Source: Hyphomicrobiales bacterium (GTDB lineage: Bacteria > Pseudomonadota > Alphaproteobacteria > Rhizobiales > Xanthobacteraceae). From it: a DNA stretch of 64,000 bases. How positions within the stretch are numbered: position 1 is the first letter of the stretch; each line of letters starts with the position of its first letter. The stretch covers positions 1 through 64,000 of the forward strand of contig JAKFVL010000017.1 in assembly GCA_021732215.1 (NCBI GenBank), read 5' to 3'. Under the pieces are notes generated by a model, which ran no database searches, was not told the origin of the DNA, and worked only from the letters and a program-made list of their open reading frames with translations. This document shows positions 1 to 11,540 of the stretch, in pieces. Position numbers and translations under genes: made by a program.

Positions 1-1148
<1,148 letters not shown>

Positions 1149-1153
1149 TGACG

Positions 1154-1645
1154 ATGGCCGGGACAGAGCTGATGTGGTGGCAGAAGTACGGGACGCTGGC
1201 GCAAATGGCGCAGGCGAGCGTCGCGCTGCTTGGCTTCATCGCGATCCTGTTCCAGATCAACGAAATCCGTTCCAACACGCGCGCCTCGACAGCGCGGCAG
1301 ATTTATCTCGGCTACACCGAACTGGCGTTCAGGAATCCCGAATTTTCGGCGCCCGATTACGAGCGCATCAAGGCAAGTCCGCAAACCGAGCAGACCCGCT
1401 ACGAGAGCTTCGTGTCGTATTTTCTCTATGCCTGTGAGGAGGCGCTCGCGGTATTTGCCAGCCGCCCGGAATGGCGCGCGTCATGCGATTACGACGTCCA
1501 GCGGCATCTGCCGTTCCTGTGCGACAAGAGCAAAGCCGATCCGCGTTTCCTCGGCACCTACAATGCCGATACCCAGAAATGGATCAAAACGTCGATGCAG
1601 CAGGCGGGCGTGACCGCGCCCGGCTGCGAGCTGCGAAAGTCGTGA
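1154..1645 (+). CDS. Unrecognised small membrane protein between nuoF and nuoG
   Basis: I do not recognise this family. The 163-residue product has one hydrophobic segment near residues 17-33 (MAQASVALLGFIAILF), followed by a soluble, charged part rich in aromatic residues that contains three Cys. It begins right after nuoF and ends four bases before nuoG, so it is almost certainly cotranscribed with complex I. Possible starts are GTG 1145, ATG 1148 and ATG 1154; I chose 1154 because GGAG at 1142-1145 lies eight bases before it. Base composition and codon use match the neighbours, so nothing marks it as a recent arrival. Similar single-span proteins of unknown role occur widely in Rhizobiales. 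A part in complex I assembly is only a guess from position. Confidence 0.8.
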   Translation: MAGTELMWWQKYGTLAQMAQASVALLGFIAILFQINEIRSNTRASTARQIYLGYTELAFRNPEFSAPDYERIKASPQTEQTRYESFVSYFLYACEEALAVFASRPEWRASCDYDVQRHLPFLCDKSKADPRFLGTYNADTQKWIKTSMQQAGVTAPGCELRKS

Positions 1646-1649
1646 CGCC

Positions 1650-3719
1650 GTGACCAAACTCATCATCGATGGCAAAGAGATCGAGGTGCCGGCCGAATAC
1701 ACGCTGATCCAGGCGTGCGAGGCCGCGGGCGCTGAAATTCCGCGCTTTTGCTATCATGAGCGTCTCTCGATCGCCGGCAACTGCCGCATGTGCCTTGTCG
1801 AAGTCAAAGGCTCGCCGAAGCCGATCGCGAGCTGCGCGTGGGGTGTGCGCGACTGCCGTCCGGGCCCGAACGGCGAGCCTCCGGAAATCAACACCCGCAC
1901 GCCGATGGTGAAGAAGGCGCGGGAAGGCGTGATGGAGTTTCTCCTCATCAACCATCCGCTCGATTGCCCGATCTGCGATCAGGGCGGCGAGTGTGACCTG
2001 CAAGACCAGGCGATGGGTTACGGCGTCGACACCAGCCGTTTCGCCGAGAACAAGCGCGCGGTCGAGGACAAGTACATCGGCGCGCTGGTCAAGACGTCGA
2101 TGAACCGCTGCATCCAGTGTACGCGGTGCGTGCGCTTCACCACGGAAGTCTGTGGCGTGCCCGAAATGGGCGCGACCGGCCGCGGCGAGGACATGGAGAT
2201 CACGACCTACCTCGAAAGCGCGCTGACATCCGAGTTGCAAGGCAATCTCGTCGATATCTGCCCGGTCGGTGCGCTGACCTCCAAGCCGTATGCATTTGCT
2301 GCAAGACCATGGGAGCTCGGCAAGACCCAGTCGATCGACGTGATGGATGGCGTAGGTTCGGCGATCCGTGTCGATACCCGCGGCCGCGAGGTGATGCGGA
2401 TTCTGCCGCGCATCAATGAGGCGGTGAACGAGGAATGGATTTCCGACAAGACCCGGCACATCGTCGATGGCCTGCGCACGCAGCGGCTCGACCGGCCTTA
2501 CATTCGCGAGAACGGCAAGCTTCGCGCGGCTTCCTGGCCGGAAGCGTTCGCCGCGATCAATGCGAAGGCAGGGCGTCTTGATGGCAAGCGGATCGGTGCG
2601 ATCGCAGGCGATCTCGCTTCCGTCGAGGACATGTACGCGCTGAAGGAGCTGCTGGCGAAATTCGGTTCGCACAATCTCGCGGTCGAAGGCGGCGCTGCGT
2701 TCGATCCGGCGCTGGGGCGTGCATCGTACATTTTCAACCCGACCATTGCGGGCATCGATCAAGCCGATGCGTTTCTGATCATCGGGTCGAATCCGCGCAA
2801 GGAAGCGGCCGTTCTGAACGCGCGCATCCGCAAGCGTTGGCGCACGGGTCAAATGAAAGTCGGCGTGATCGGCGAGAAGGCCGAACTGACCTACGGCTAT
2901 GAATATCTCGGTGCGGGTACCGATACCTTAAGCGACCTCGTTGCGGGCAAGCAATCGTTCGCCGATGTGCTGAAGAACGCCAAGCATCCGATCGTGCTGG
3001 TGGGTGCAGCCGCAACATCGCGCCACGATGGTGCGGCCGTTCTGGCGCAAGCGGCAAAGCTGGCCGCGGGCATTGGCGCCATCAAGGATGGCTGGAACGG
3101 CTTCGGCGTGTTGCAGACCGCAGCTTCGCGGGTCGGCGCGCTCGATATCGGTTTTGTGCCGGGCGGCAAGGGCTTGACCGCCGAGCAGATGGGTACGTTC
3201 GGCACCATCGACGTACTGTTCTCGCTCGGCGCGGACGACAGCAAGATCGCCGATGGTACGTTCGTCGTCTACATCGGCACCCACGGCGACAAGGGCGCAC
3301 ACCGCGCCGACGTCATCCTGCCGGGTGCGGCCTATACCGAAAAATCCGGCATTTACGTCAATACCGAAGGCCGCGTGCAGATGGCCAACCGCGCGGGCTT
3401 CCCGCCCGGCGATGCGCGCGAGGACTGGGCGATCGTCCGTGCGCTATCGGATGCGCTCGGCAAGACGCTTCCGTTCGACTCGCTGTCCGCGCTGCGCCAG
3501 CAATTGTTCAAGGCGTATCCACATCTGATGCGGCTCGACCAGATTGAGGCAGGCGGCGGCATCGATGCGCTTGCGGCCAAAGGCGGCAAGGTCGAGACAG
3601 CGCCGTTCAAGTCGCCGGTCTCCGACTACTACCTGACAAATCCGATTGCGCGTGCGTCTGCCGTGATGGCCGAATGCTCCCGGCTCGCGTCGGGCAAGAT
3701 CATGACGGCGGCGGAGTAG
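1650..3719 (+). CDS. nuoG: NADH-quinone oxidoreductase subunit G
   Basis: This is the large iron-sulfur subunit of complex I, which passes electrons from NuoE/F towards the quinone site. The 689 residues are typical of the alphaproteobacterial form, shorter than the roughly 900 of Escherichia coli. The N-terminal ferredoxin-like domain has 2Fe-2S ligands C34, C45, C48 and C62. Next come the [17 protein letters not shown] segment (His-ligated 4Fe-4S cluster) and CIQCTRC with the later CPVGA (second 4Fe-4S cluster). The rest is a molybdopterin-oxidoreductase-like domain without an evident catalytic role. The start is GTG 1650, four bases after the preceding stop; no strong ribosome-binding site is visible, which suggests translational coupling. 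Confidence 0.97.
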   Translation: MTKLIIDGKEIEVPAEYTLIQACEAAGAEIPRFCYHERLSIAGNCRMCLVEVKGSPKPIASCAWGVRDCRPGPNGEPPEINTRTPMVKKAREGVMEFLLINHPLDCPICDQGGECDLQDQAMGYGVDTSRFAENKRAVEDKYIGALVKTSMNRCIQCTRCVRFTTEVCGVPEMGATGRGEDMEITTYLESALTSELQGNLVDICPVGALTSKPYAFAARPWELGKTQSIDVMDGVGSAIRVDTRGREVMRILPRINEAVNEEWISDKTRHIVDGLRTQRLDRPYIRENGKLRAASWPEAFAAINAKAGRLDGKRIGAIAGDLASVEDMYALKELLAKFGSHNLAVEGGAAFDPALGRASYIFNPTIAGIDQADAFLIIGSNPRKEAAVLNARIRKRWRTGQMKVGVIGEKAELTYGYEYLGAGTDTLSDLVAGKQSFADVLKNAKHPIVLVGAAATSRHDGAAVLAQAAKLAAGIGAIKDGWNGFGVLQTAASRVGALDIGFVPGGKGLTAEQMGTFGTIDVLFSLGADDSKIADGTFVVYIGTHGDKGAHRADVILPGAAYTEKSGIYVNTEGRVQMANRAGFPPGDAREDWAIVRALSDALGKTLPFDSLSALRQQLFKAYPHLMRLDQIEAGGGIDALAAKGGKVETAPFKSPVSDYYLTNPIARASAVMAECSRLASGKIMTAAE

Positions 3720-3723
3720 GGCG

Positions 3724-4764
3724 ATGGCTGAATTCTTCGCAAGCGCATTCTGGACCGGCTTCCTCTGGCCGCTGATCGTCATGCTGGCGCAGAGCGTGCT
3801 GCTGCTTGTCGTGCTGCTGATCGCGATTGCCTACATCCTGCTGGCCGACCGCAAGATCTGGGCGGCGGTGCAGATCCGCCGTGGTCCCAACGTGGTGGGT
3901 CCATGGGGTCTGCTGCAATCCTTCGCCGACCTGCTCAAGTTCGTACTCAAAGAGCCGATCATTCCGGCAGGGGCGAACAAGGGCGTGTTCCTGCTGGCGC
4001 CGCTGGTGACCTGCGTGCTCGCGCTGGCGGCCTGGGCTGTGGTGCCGGTCAACCCGAACTGGGTGATCGCCGATATCAATGTCGGTGTGCTTTATATTTT
4101 CGCGATCTCGTCGCTGTCGGTCTACGGCATCATTATGGCCGGCTGGGCGTCGAACTCGAAGTATCCGTTTCTCGCAGCACTTCGCTCTGCCGCGCAGATG
4201 GTGTCTTACGAAGTCTCGATCGGTTTCGTCATCATCACCGTATTGCTCTGTGCGGGCACGCTGAACCTGTCGCAGCTGGTGGCGGCGCAGGACACGAAGT
4301 ATGGCGCGCTTGGCTGGTACTGGCTGCCGCTGTTTCCGATGTTCGTGATCTTCTATGTTTCGGCACTGGCGGAAACCAACCGTCCGCCGTTCGATCTGGT
4401 CGAAGCGGAATCCGAACTCGTCGCCGGCTTCATGGTGGAATATTCATCGACGCCATATCTGCTGTTCATGCTCGGCGAGTATGTCGCGATCGTCACCATG
4501 TGCGCGCTCGCTACCATCCTGTTCATGGGCGGCTGGCTGCCGCCGATCCCATATGCGCCGTTCACCTGGGTGCCGGGCATCGTCTGGTTCGCCCTCAAGG
4601 TGCTGTTCTTCTTCTTCCTGATCGCCATGGCAAAGGCCATCGTGCCGCGCTACCGCTACGATCAGCTGATGCGCCTCGGCTGGAAAGTGTTCCTGCCGAT
4701 GTCGCTGGCGATGGTGGTGATCGTCGCTGCCGTTCTGCAGTTCACCGGGCTCGCAGCGAAATGA
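3724..4764 (+). CDS. nuoH: NADH-quinone oxidoreductase subunit H
   Basis: This membrane subunit of complex I forms part of the quinone-binding chamber and the link between the redox arm and the proton-pumping arm. The 346-residue product has about eight hydrophobic spans. It carries the family hallmark loop [19 protein letters not shown] near residues 217-235, whose acidic residues are needed for coupling in known complexes. The start ATG 3724 follows the nuoG stop by four bases, and the stop at 4764 is seven bases before nuoI, so the genes are tightly packed. Length and motifs are standard. Confidence 0.97.
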   Translation: MAEFFASAFWTGFLWPLIVMLAQSVLLLVVLLIAIAYILLADRKIWAAVQIRRGPNVVGPWGLLQSFADLLKFVLKEPIIPAGANKGVFLLAPLVTCVLALAAWAVVPVNPNWVIADINVGVLYIFAISSLSVYGIIMAGWASNSKYPFLAALRSAAQMVSYEVSIGFVIITVLLCAGTLNLSQLVAAQDTKYGALGWYWLPLFPMFVIFYVSALAETNRPPFDLVEAESELVAGFMVEYSSTPYLLFMLGEYVAIVTMCALATILFMGGWLPPIPYAPFTWVPGIVWFALKVLFFFFLIAMAKAIVPRYRYDQLMRLGWKVFLPMSLAMVVIVAAVLQFTGLAAK

Positions 4765-4771
4765 GGATTCC

Positions 4772-5260
4772 ATGAGTGCTGCATCCGTTGCCAAATCGCT
4801 GCTCTTGAAGGAATTCGTCTCCGCATTCATTCTCGCGATGCGCTATTTCTTCAAGCCGAAGCCGACGTTGAACTATCCGTTCGAGAAGGGGCCGATTTCG
4901 CCGCGCTTCCGGGGCGAGCATGCGTTGCGCCGCTACCCGAACGGCGAGGAGCGTTGCATCGCCTGCAAACTGTGCGAGGCGATCTGCCCGGCGCAGGCCA
5001 TCACCATCGAGGCCGGTCCGCGCCGTAACGACGGCACCCGCCGCACCGTGCGCTACGACATCGATATGGTGAAGTGCATCTATTGCGGGCTGTGCCAGGA
5101 GGCATGTCCGGTCGATGCCATCGTTGAGGGGCCGAACTTCGAGTTCGCGACCGAGACCCGCGAAGAACTTTATTACGACAAGGCGAAGCTGCTTGCGAAC
5201 GGCGATCGCTGGGAACGCGAAATCGCCAAGAGCATTTCGCTCGATGCGCCGTACCGGTGA
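4772..5260 (+). CDS. nuoI: NADH-quinone oxidoreductase subunit I
   Basis: This 8Fe ferredoxin-like subunit of complex I holds clusters N6a and N6b and carries electrons from NuoG to the terminal cluster in NuoB. The 162-residue protein shows two classical motifs, [12 protein letters not shown] (residues 62-73) and [12 protein letters not shown] (residues 102-113). Its N-terminal amphipathic part places it on the membrane next to NuoH. Start ATG 4772 lies seven bases after nuoH. After the stop, the operon is interrupted by about 216 bases holding a palindromic repeat before nuoJ. Confidence 0.97.
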   Translation: MSAASVAKSLLLKEFVSAFILAMRYFFKPKPTLNYPFEKGPISPRFRGEHALRRYPNGEERCIACKLCEAICPAQAITIEAGPRRNDGTRRTVRYDIDMVKCIYCGLCQEACPVDAIVEGPNFEFATETREELYYDKAKLLANGDRWEREIAKSISLDAPYR

Positions 5261-5308
5261 GGGATTGGTGATTGTGTTAGCCGATCAACTCACCACAAGC
5301 ACAATGCG

Positions 5309-5445
5309 CTCTCTCCCCCCTTGTGGGGGAGAGTTGGAGAGGGGGGTATTCCTCACTCTCAGCGCGGCAGGTTTACCCCCCTCCCTGACCCTCCCCCTCC
5401 AAAAGGGCGTTTACGCCCGTCTTCGACGGGCTATGGGGGGAGAGA
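5309..5445. repeat. Nested palindromic repeat in the nuoI-nuoJ gap
   Basis: A GC-rich nested inverted repeat. The outer arms are TCTCTCCCCCC (5310-5320) and GGGGGGAGAGA (5435-5445). The left end also forms its own hairpin, CTCTCCCCC with GGGGGAGAG (5311-5319 and 5325-5333). Two small hairpins lie inside the right half (GGGCGTTTACGCCC and CCCGTCTTCGACGGG). Pyrimidine/purine-rich palindromes of this look are common between genes in Rhizobiales genomes. It lacks a T tract, so it is not a classical terminator, but its RNA would fold strongly inside the nuo message. Confidence 0.75.
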
Positions 5446-5476
5446 ATAGGGTGGCGTGTGCGATGAGGTGCGCGCC

Positions 5477-6115
5477 GTGATCCTTCCCGCATTGTTCTTT
5501 TATCTGTTCGCGGGCATCTGTGTGGCTTCCGCGGTGATGGTGATTGCCTCGCGCAATCCGGTGCACTCGGTCCTGTTCCTGATCCTTGCTTTCGTCAATG
5601 CGTCCGGGCTGTTCGTTCTGCTCGGCGCGGAATTCCTCGCGATGATCCTCGTCGTGGTCTACGTCGGCGCGGTCGCGGTGCTGTTCCTGTTCGTGATCAT
5701 GATGCTCGATGTGGATTTCGCCGAGTTGCGGCAGGGCTTCCTTGAGTATCTGCCGGTCGGACTGCTGATCGGCGCGGTGTTTCTCGCCGAACTGCTGCTG
5801 GTGGCCGGCGGCTGGGCGATCAATCCGGCGCTGGTGAAGACGGCCGTCGCGCCGATCCCCGCGGACATCACCAATACCGAAGCGCTCGGTCTCGTGCTCT
5901 ACACCCGCTACATCCATTACTTCCAGATTTCCGGCATCGTGCTGCTGGTAGCGATGATCGGCGCGATCGTGCTGACGCTGCGCCACAAACCGAGCGTCAA
6001 GCGGCAGGACATCAACGTTCAGAACGCGCGCACCAAGGCCATGGCCATGGAGGTGCGCAAGGTTGCGGTCGGGCAGGGTCTGCAGGACCCGCCGTCGCGG
6101 GAGGCCGCCGAATGA
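5477..6115 (+). CDS. nuoJ: NADH-quinone oxidoreductase subunit J
   Basis: This is a small membrane subunit of complex I in the proton-pumping arm, next to NuoK. The 212-residue product has about five hydrophobic spans and the conserved stretch [16 protein letters not shown], in which a pi-bulge helix is known from structures. The frame is open from 5456, but I place the start at GTG 5477 because the family begins [14 protein letters not shown] there. The stop overlaps the nuoK start by four bases (ATGA, 6112-6115), typical of translational coupling. The hydrophilic tail of about 35 residues contains no recognisable motif. Confidence 0.95.
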   Translation: MILPALFFYLFAGICVASAVMVIASRNPVHSVLFLILAFVNASGLFVLLGAEFLAMILVVVYVGAVAVLFLFVIMMLDVDFAELRQGFLEYLPVGLLIGAVFLAELLLVAGGWAINPALVKTAVAPIPADITNTEALGLVLYTRYIHYFQISGIVLLVAMIGAIVLTLRHKPSVKRQDINVQNARTKAMAMEVRKVAVGQGLQDPPSREAAE

Positions 6116-6420
6116 TCATCGGGCTCGGGCATTATCTTTCCGTGGCAGCGATCCTGTTCACGCTCGGGATTCTCGGCATCTTCCTCAACCGGAAGAACGT
6201 CATCGTCATCCTGATGTCGATCGAGCTGATTCTGCTTGCGGTCAACATCAACCTCGTCGCGTTCTCGTCGTTCCTCAACGACATCGTGGGGCAGGTGTTC
6301 GCGCTGCTGGTTCTGACCGTGGCCGCGGCCGAAGCTGCGATCGGTCTCGCTGTACTGGTGGTCTATTTCCGTAACCGCGGTTCGATCGCGGTCGAAGACA
6401 TCAATCTGATGAAGGGCTGA
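6112..6420 (+). CDS. nuoK: NADH-quinone oxidoreductase subunit K
   Basis: This is the smallest antiporter-like membrane subunit of complex I, related to MrpC. The 102-residue protein has three hydrophobic spans and the conserved membrane-buried acidic residue in [14 protein letters not shown], needed for proton translocation in studied homologues. The start overlaps the nuoJ stop (ATGA). A palindromic repeat lies between its stop and nuoL. Length and sequence are fully typical. Confidence 0.96.
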   Translation: MIIGLGHYLSVAAILFTLGILGIFLNRKNVIVILMSIELILLAVNINLVAFSSFLNDIVGQVFALLVLTVAAAEAAIGLAVLVVYFRNRGSIAVEDINLMKG

Positions 6421-6421
6421 C

Positions 6422-6487
6422 GCATGATTCCGAAAAGCATGCCCTCGGGCGAGCTTGCGAAACCCGAGGGTGGGCACCGGGTCATGC
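6422..6487. repeat. RIME-like palindromic repeat between nuoK and nuoL
   Basis: An inverted repeat with outer arms GCATGATTCCG (6422-6432) and CGGGTCATGC (6478-6487), and a perfect inner stem CCCTCGGG (6442-6449) with CCCGAGGG (6463-6470). The ends GCATGATnCCGAAAAG and TGGGCACCGG resemble the Rhizobium-specific intergenic mosaic element family that I know from rhizobial and Bradyrhizobium genomes. The family assignment rests on memory of the motif. It ends 20 bases before the nuoL start. Confidence 0.7.
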
Positions 6488-6506
6488 GTGAGGAAAGAAA
6501 CACGCT

Positions 6507-8570
6507 ATGATTCAGGCGATTGTTTTTCTGCCGTTGATCGGCGCGCTCGTTGCGGGTGCGATCGCCATCTATGGCGCGCACGCTCGCAACCCGAGCGGCG
6601 ACGAAATGGAGCATGGCGATCATGGCCATGGCGCGCATGCCCATGCGTCGGATGCCCATGTTCATGACGACCACGGACATGATGATCACGGCCCGATCGA
6701 ACCGCCGGCCGCGGGATCGCGCGCGGCCGAAATCATCACCACGGCGCTGTTGCTGATCGCGGCCGGCCTGTCGTGGGTCGTGCTGGTCGACGTCGGCTTC
6801 CTCAAGCACGACGCGCGCGTTGTGTTGTTTTCTTGGATCAATTCCGGCGACCTCAACGTCAACTGGACGTTGCGTGTCGATACGCTGACCGCTGTGATGC
6901 TGGTCGTGGTCAACACGGTATCGTCGCTCGTGCATCTCTATTCGATCGGCTACATGAACGAAGATCCGAACCGGCCGCGGTTCATGGCCTATCTGTCGCT
7001 GTTTACGTTCGCCATGCTGATGCTGGTGACTGCCGACAACCTCGTGCAACTCTTCTTCGGCTGGGAAGGGGTGGGCCTCGCGAGCTACCTCCTGATCGGG
7101 TTCTGGTTCCGCAAGCCCTCTGCCAATGCCGCCGCCATCAAGGCCTTCGTCGTCAACCGCGTCGGCGATTTCGGGTTTGCACTCGGCATCTTTGCGATCT
7201 TCATGCTGGTCGGCTCGACCGATTTCGACACCATCTTCGGCGCGGCTCCCGGACTCACAGGCAAGACTATCAACTTCCTCGGCTGGAATGCCGATGCGCT
7301 GACGCTGACATGCCTGCTGCTGTTCATGGGTGCGATGGGCAAATCGGCCCAGTTCCTGCTGCATACCTGGCTGCCTGACGCGATGGAAGGCCCGACGCCG
7401 GTGTCGGCGCTGATTCACGCAGCGACCATGGTTACCGCCGGCGTGTTCATGGTGGCGCGGCTGTCGCCGCTGTTCGAGCTCGCTCCGAATGCACAGGCCG
7501 TCGTGATGCTGTTCGGCGCGTCGACAGCGTTTTTTGCGGCAACCATCGGCCTGGTTCAAAACGACATCAAGCGCATCATCGCTTATTCGACCTGTTCTCA
7601 GCTTGGCTACATGTTCGTGGCGATGGGCGCGGGAGCCTACTCGGTCGGCATGTTTCATCTGTTTACGCATGCCTTCTTCAAGGCGCTGTTGTTCCTGGGC
7701 GCTGGCTCGGTGATCCATGCCATGCATCACGAGCAGGACATCCGGAATATGGGCGGCCTCAAGGACCGCATTCCGTTCACCTATATCGTGATGACGATCG
7801 GAACGCTGGCGCTGACCGGATTCCCGCTGACAGCGGGCTACTTCTCCAAGGATGCGATCATCGAGTCTGCATTCGTCGCGCACAATCCGTTCGCACTGTA
7901 CGGCTTCCTCATGACCGTGGTCGCGGCGCTGCTGACTTCGTTCTATTCGTGGCGTCTGGTGTTCAAGACCTTCCACGGCGAGCCGCACGATCACCACCAC
8001 TACGAGCAGGCGCATGAGAGCCCGCTCACCATGCTGGTGCCGCTTGGTGTTCTTGCGGCGGGCTCGATCCTGGCCGGCTTCCCGTTCAAGGAGCTGTTCA
8101 CCGGCCACGGCGTTGGTGAGTTCTTTCGCGACTCGATCAAGAACAAGCCCGATATTCTCGAAGAGATGCATCATGTTCCGGCGCTGGTTGCCTATTCGCC
8201 AACGATCATGATGATCGTTGGATTTGTCGTGGCGTGGCTGTTCTACATCCGCCGGCCTTACCTGCCGGTCGAACTCGCGAACCAGCATCAGGGGCTGTAC
8301 AAGTTCCTGCTCAACAAGTGGTACTTCGACGAGCTGTACGAGATCATCTTCGTGCGGCCCGCGAAGTGGCTTGGCCGCTTCCTCTGGAAAAAGGGCGATG
8401 GCTTCGTCATCGATGGCTTCGGGCCGGATGGTGTATCCGCGCGCGTGCTCGATGTGACGCGCAACGTCGTCAAGCTGCAAACCGGCTATCTCTATCACTA
8501 TGCCTTCGCGATGCTGGTCGGCGTGGCCGGCCTGATCACGTGGTTCATCTTCGGGGCAGGGGCACGCTGA
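6507..8570 (+). CDS. nuoL: NADH-quinone oxidoreductase subunit L with His-rich insert
   Basis: This is the distal antiporter-like proton-pumping subunit of complex I, with the long lateral helix at its C-terminus. The 687-residue product has about 15 hydrophobic spans and family motifs such as [18 protein letters not shown] and [19 protein letters not shown]. The odd part is a hydrophilic loop after the first span, about residues 31-67, with ten His and many Asp/Glu (for example [12 protein letters not shown]). Escherichia coli NuoL lacks such a loop. It could bind metal ions, but that is inference. The stop overlaps the nuoM start by one base. Confidence 0.97.
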   Translation: MIQAIVFLPLIGALVAGAIAIYGAHARNPSGDEMEHGDHGHGAHAHASDAHVHDDHGHDDHGPIEPPAAGSRAAEIITTALLLIAAGLSWVVLVDVGFLKHDARVVLFSWINSGDLNVNWTLRVDTLTAVMLVVVNTVSSLVHLYSIGYMNEDPNRPRFMAYLSLFTFAMLMLVTADNLVQLFFGWEGVGLASYLLIGFWFRKPSANAAAIKAFVVNRVGDFGFALGIFAIFMLVGSTDFDTIFGAAPGLTGKTINFLGWNADALTLTCLLLFMGAMGKSAQFLLHTWLPDAMEGPTPVSALIHAATMVTAGVFMVARLSPLFELAPNAQAVVMLFGASTAFFAATIGLVQNDIKRIIAYSTCSQLGYMFVAMGAGAYSVGMFHLFTHAFFKALLFLGAGSVIHAMHHEQDIRNMGGLKDRIPFTYIVMTIGTLALTGFPLTAGYFSKDAIIESAFVAHNPFALYGFLMTVVAALLTSFYSWRLVFKTFHGEPHDHHHYEQAHESPLTMLVPLGVLAAGSILAGFPFKELFTGHGVGEFFRDSIKNKPDILEEMHHVPALVAYSPTIMMIVGFVVAWLFYIRRPYLPVELANQHQGLYKFLLNKWYFDELYEIIFVRPAKWLGRFLWKKGDGFVIDGFGPDGVSARVLDVTRNVVKLQTGYLYHYAFAMLVGVAGLITWFIFGAGAR

Positions 8571-10078
8571 TGGTCACCTGGCCCATCCTTTCCGTCACCA
8601 CGTTCCTGCCGGTTCTCGGCGCGCTGCTGATCTATCTCAGCCGGGGTGACGATGAGATCGCCCAGCGTAACTCGCGCTGGATTGCGCTGTGGACGACCAT
8701 CGTCGTGTTCGCGATCTCGCTGATCATGGTCTGGCGCTTCGATGCGTCGTCGACCGCGTTCCAGTTCGTCGAGAAGACGCCGTGGCTCGGGCAGGCGATC
8801 AACTACCACATGGGCGTCGACGGCATTTCGCTGCCGTTCGTGATCCTCACCACGGCGCTGATGCCGTTCTGCATTCTGGCAAGCTGGAAATCGATCACCG
8901 TCCGCGTGCGCGAATACATGATGGCGTTTCTTGTGCTTGAGACGCTGATGATCGGCACGTTCTCGGCGCTCGATCTGGTGCTGTTCTATCTGTTCTTCGA
9001 AGGCGGCCTCATTCCGATGTTCCTGATCATCGGCGTGTGGGGTGGTCCGCGCCGGGTCTATGCCAGTTTCAAGTTCTTTCTCTACACGCTGCTCGGCTCG
9101 GTGCTGATGCTGCTCGCTATCATGGCGCTGTACTGGAATGCCGGCACCACCGACATCCCGACCCTGATGAAGACGGCCGTGCCGCGCGGTCTGCAGACCT
9201 GGGCGTGGCTGGCGTTCTTCGCGTCCTTCGCGGTCAAGATGCCGATGTGGCCGGTGCATACCTGGCTGCCGGACGCACACGTCGAAGCGCCGACCGCAGG
9301 TTCCGTCATCCTCGCGGCAATCCTGCTGAAGATGGGTGGCTACGGCTTCCTGCGTTTCTCGCTGCCGATGTTTCCGCTGGCGTCGCATGACTTTGCGCCG
9401 CTGGTGTTCTCATTGTCTGCCATTGCGATCGTCTACACCTCGCTGGTGGCGCTGATGCAGGAAGATATCAAGAAACTGATTGCCTATTCCTCCGTCGCGC
9501 ACATGGGCTTCGTCACCATGGGCATTTTCGCCGGCACCACGCAGGGCATCGCCGGCGGCATATTCCAGATGATCTCGCATGGCATCGTCTCCGGCGCTCT
9601 GTTTCTGTGCGTCGGCGTGGTCTACGACAGGTTACACACTCGCGAGATCGCGGCTTATGGCGGCCTCGTCAACCGGATGCCGATTTACGCGCTGGTATTT
9701 CTGGTGTTCACCATGGCCAATGTCGGTCTGCCGGGCACCTCCGGCTTCGTCGGCGAATTCCTGACATTGCTCGGCACCTTCAAGGTCTCGGTCGCAACCG
9801 CGACAGCGGCAACGCTCGGCGTTATCCTCTCGGCCGGTTACGCTCTCTGGCTTTATCGCAAGGTGGTGTTCGGCGTGCTCGACAAGCCGCAGCTTGCGGG
9901 CATCAAGGATATGACCTTCCGAGAAGGTCTTATCCTGTTTCCGCTGGTGTTTCTGACCATTCTGTTCGGCATCTATCCAAAGCCGGTGCTCGACATGTCG
10001 GCGGCTTCCGTGCAGCAGATCGTCGATAATTATGCGCGCGCGGTGACGGCGGTCAAGGCCGCGGCGGTGCTGCAATGA
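8570..10078 (+). CDS. nuoM: NADH-quinone oxidoreductase subunit M
   Basis: This is the second large antiporter-like subunit of the complex I membrane arm. The 502-residue product has about 14 hydrophobic spans, the conserved [20 protein letters not shown] segment with its key buried Glu, and [20 protein letters not shown]. The frame is open far upstream inside nuoL, but the family start is ATG 8570, which overlaps the nuoL stop by one base. A gap of 25 bases separates it from nuoN. Everything seen is standard for the family. Confidence 0.97.
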   Translation: MVTWPILSVTTFLPVLGALLIYLSRGDDEIAQRNSRWIALWTTIVVFAISLIMVWRFDASSTAFQFVEKTPWLGQAINYHMGVDGISLPFVILTTALMPFCILASWKSITVRVREYMMAFLVLETLMIGTFSALDLVLFYLFFEGGLIPMFLIIGVWGGPRRVYASFKFFLYTLLGSVLMLLAIMALYWNAGTTDIPTLMKTAVPRGLQTWAWLAFFASFAVKMPMWPVHTWLPDAHVEAPTAGSVILAAILLKMGGYGFLRFSLPMFPLASHDFAPLVFSLSAIAIVYTSLVALMQEDIKKLIAYSSVAHMGFVTMGIFAGTTQGIAGGIFQMISHGIVSGALFLCVGVVYDRLHTREIAAYGGLVNRMPIYALVFLVFTMANVGLPGTSGFVGEFLTLLGTFKVSVATATAATLGVILSAGYALWLYRKVVFGVLDKPQLAGIKDMTFREGLILFPLVFLTILFGIYPKPVLDMSAASVQQIVDNYARAVTAVKAAAVLQ

Positions 10079-10103
10079 GTATGATCATTCGGGATTCCAC
10101 GCG

Positions 10104-11540
10104 ATGAGCTTTCAGGCCGCAGGATATTCGCTGACGCCCGCTTTGCCGGAGCTGGTGCTGACAGTCAGCGCCATGGTGCTGCTGATGCTGGGCGCATTTC
10201 GCGGTGAGAAGATCACGGGACTGGTCACAGCGCTCGCGGTTGCGATGCTGGTGGTCACCGGCCTTGTCGTGCTGTGGCTGCCGGCTGGAAAACTCACGAC
10301 CTTCGGTGGCAGTTTCATCGTCGATGATTTTGCGCGTTTCCTGAAGGTGCTGGCGCTGACCGGCTCGGCTGTTGCGTTGATTCTGTCACGGGGCTTTCTG
10401 GAAGAGCCGTCGCGGCGGATTTTCGAGTACGCGATCCTGATCATGCTCTCTACGGTCGGCATGATGATCCTGATATCGGCGGCCGATCTGATTACGCTTT
10501 ATCTCGGTCTCGAACTGATGAGTCTGGCGCTCTACGTGGTCGCCTCCAGCCATCGCGACGATGCCAAATCGACTGAAGCCGGTCTGAAGTATTTCGTGCT
10601 CGGCGCGCTGTCGTCCGGAATGCTGCTGTACGGCGCGTCGCTGATCTATGGCTTCACTGGCACCGTCAGCTTTGCCGGTATCGCGGCAGCGGCGAAGGAG
10701 CCGACGACCGGGCTTGTGTTCGGTCTGGTGTTTCTGCTTGCGGGCCTCTGTTTCAAGATTTCAGCCGTGCCGTTCCACATGTGGACGCCAGACGTTTATG
10801 AGGGTGCGCCGACGCCGGTGACAGCGTTCTTCGCCTCGGCGCCGAAGGTGGCGGCGCTCGCGGTGTTCACCCGCGTGGCGCTGACCGCGTTTCCGGGCAT
10901 CACCTCGCAGTGGCAGCAGATCGTGGTGTTCGTCGCCATCGCCTCCATGGTGCTGGGTTCGTTCGCTGCGATCGGTCAGAAGAATATCAAGCGCCTGATG
11001 GCGTATTCGTCCATCGGCCATATGGGCTTTGCCCTGGTCGGCCTTGCGGCCGGGACGCAAGAGGGTGCGCAGGGCGTGCTGGTCTATATCGCAATCTATG
11101 TTGCGATGACGCTCGGCACGTTCTCGGTGATCCTGGCCATGAAGCGCAACGGGCAGCCGGTCGAGACCATCAGCGATTTTGCAGGGCTGTCGCGCACCAA
11201 TCCGCTGCTGGCGTTCTTCCTGGCGATGCTGCTGTTCTCGCTGGCGGGCATCCCGCCGCTTGCGGGCTTCTTCGCCAAGTTTTACGTGTTCCTTGCCGCC
11301 ATCAAGGCCGGGTTGTTCACGCTCGCCGTCATCGGCGTTGTCGCCAGCGTGATCGGCGCGTTCTACTACCTGACCATCATCAAGGTGATGTACTTCGACG
11401 AACCCAAGGGTGCGGTTGACCCCGTGCGTACCGAACTGCGAACGGTTCTGGCGGTCGCCGGTGGCTTCAACATGCTGTTCTTCATCTATCCCGCGCCGCT
11501 GATTACGGCCGCGACCGCTGCCGCGAAATCGCTGTTTTGA
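10104..11540 (+). CDS. nuoN: NADH-quinone oxidoreductase subunit N
   Basis: This is the third antiporter-like subunit of the membrane arm and the last complex I gene here. The 478-residue product has about 14 hydrophobic spans. It shows the [20 protein letters not shown] motif with conserved acidic residues, and [20 protein letters not shown]. Its stop (11538-11540) overlaps the TTG start of birA, so biotin ligase and RNase J may be read from the nuo transcript. This nuoN-birA-rnj order is usual in Bradyrhizobiaceae. Confidence 0.97.
   Translation: MSFQAAGYSLTPALPELVLTVSAMVLLMLGAFRGEKITGLVTALAVAMLVVTGLVVLWLPAGKLTTFGGSFIVDDFARFLKVLALTGSAVALILSRGFLEEPSRRIFEYAILIMLSTVGMMILISAADLITLYLGLELMSLALYVVASSHRDDAKSTEAGLKYFVLGALSSGMLLYGASLIYGFTGTVSFAGIAAAAKEPTTGLVFGLVFLLAGLCFKISAVPFHMWTPDVYEGAPTPVTAFFASAPKVAALAVFTRVALTAFPGITSQWQQIVVFVAIASMVLGSFAAIGQKNIKRLMAYSSIGHMGFALVGLAAGTQEGAQGVLVYIAIYVAMTLGTFSVILAMKRNGQPVETISDFAGLSRTNPLLAFFLAMLLFSLAGIPPLAGFFAKFYVFLAAIKAGLFTLAVIGVVASVIGAFYYLTIIKVMYFDEPKGAVDPVRTELRTVLAVAGGFNMLFFIYPAPLITAATAAAKSLF

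Noticed and set aside
6363-8498. A 711-codon open frame on the minus strand, rich in His, Arg, Asp and Gln.
   Set aside because: It lies opposite nuoL/nuoK, whose products are clearly conserved. Its composition is that expected from reading GC-rich genes in reverse, with no domain or ribosome-binding site.
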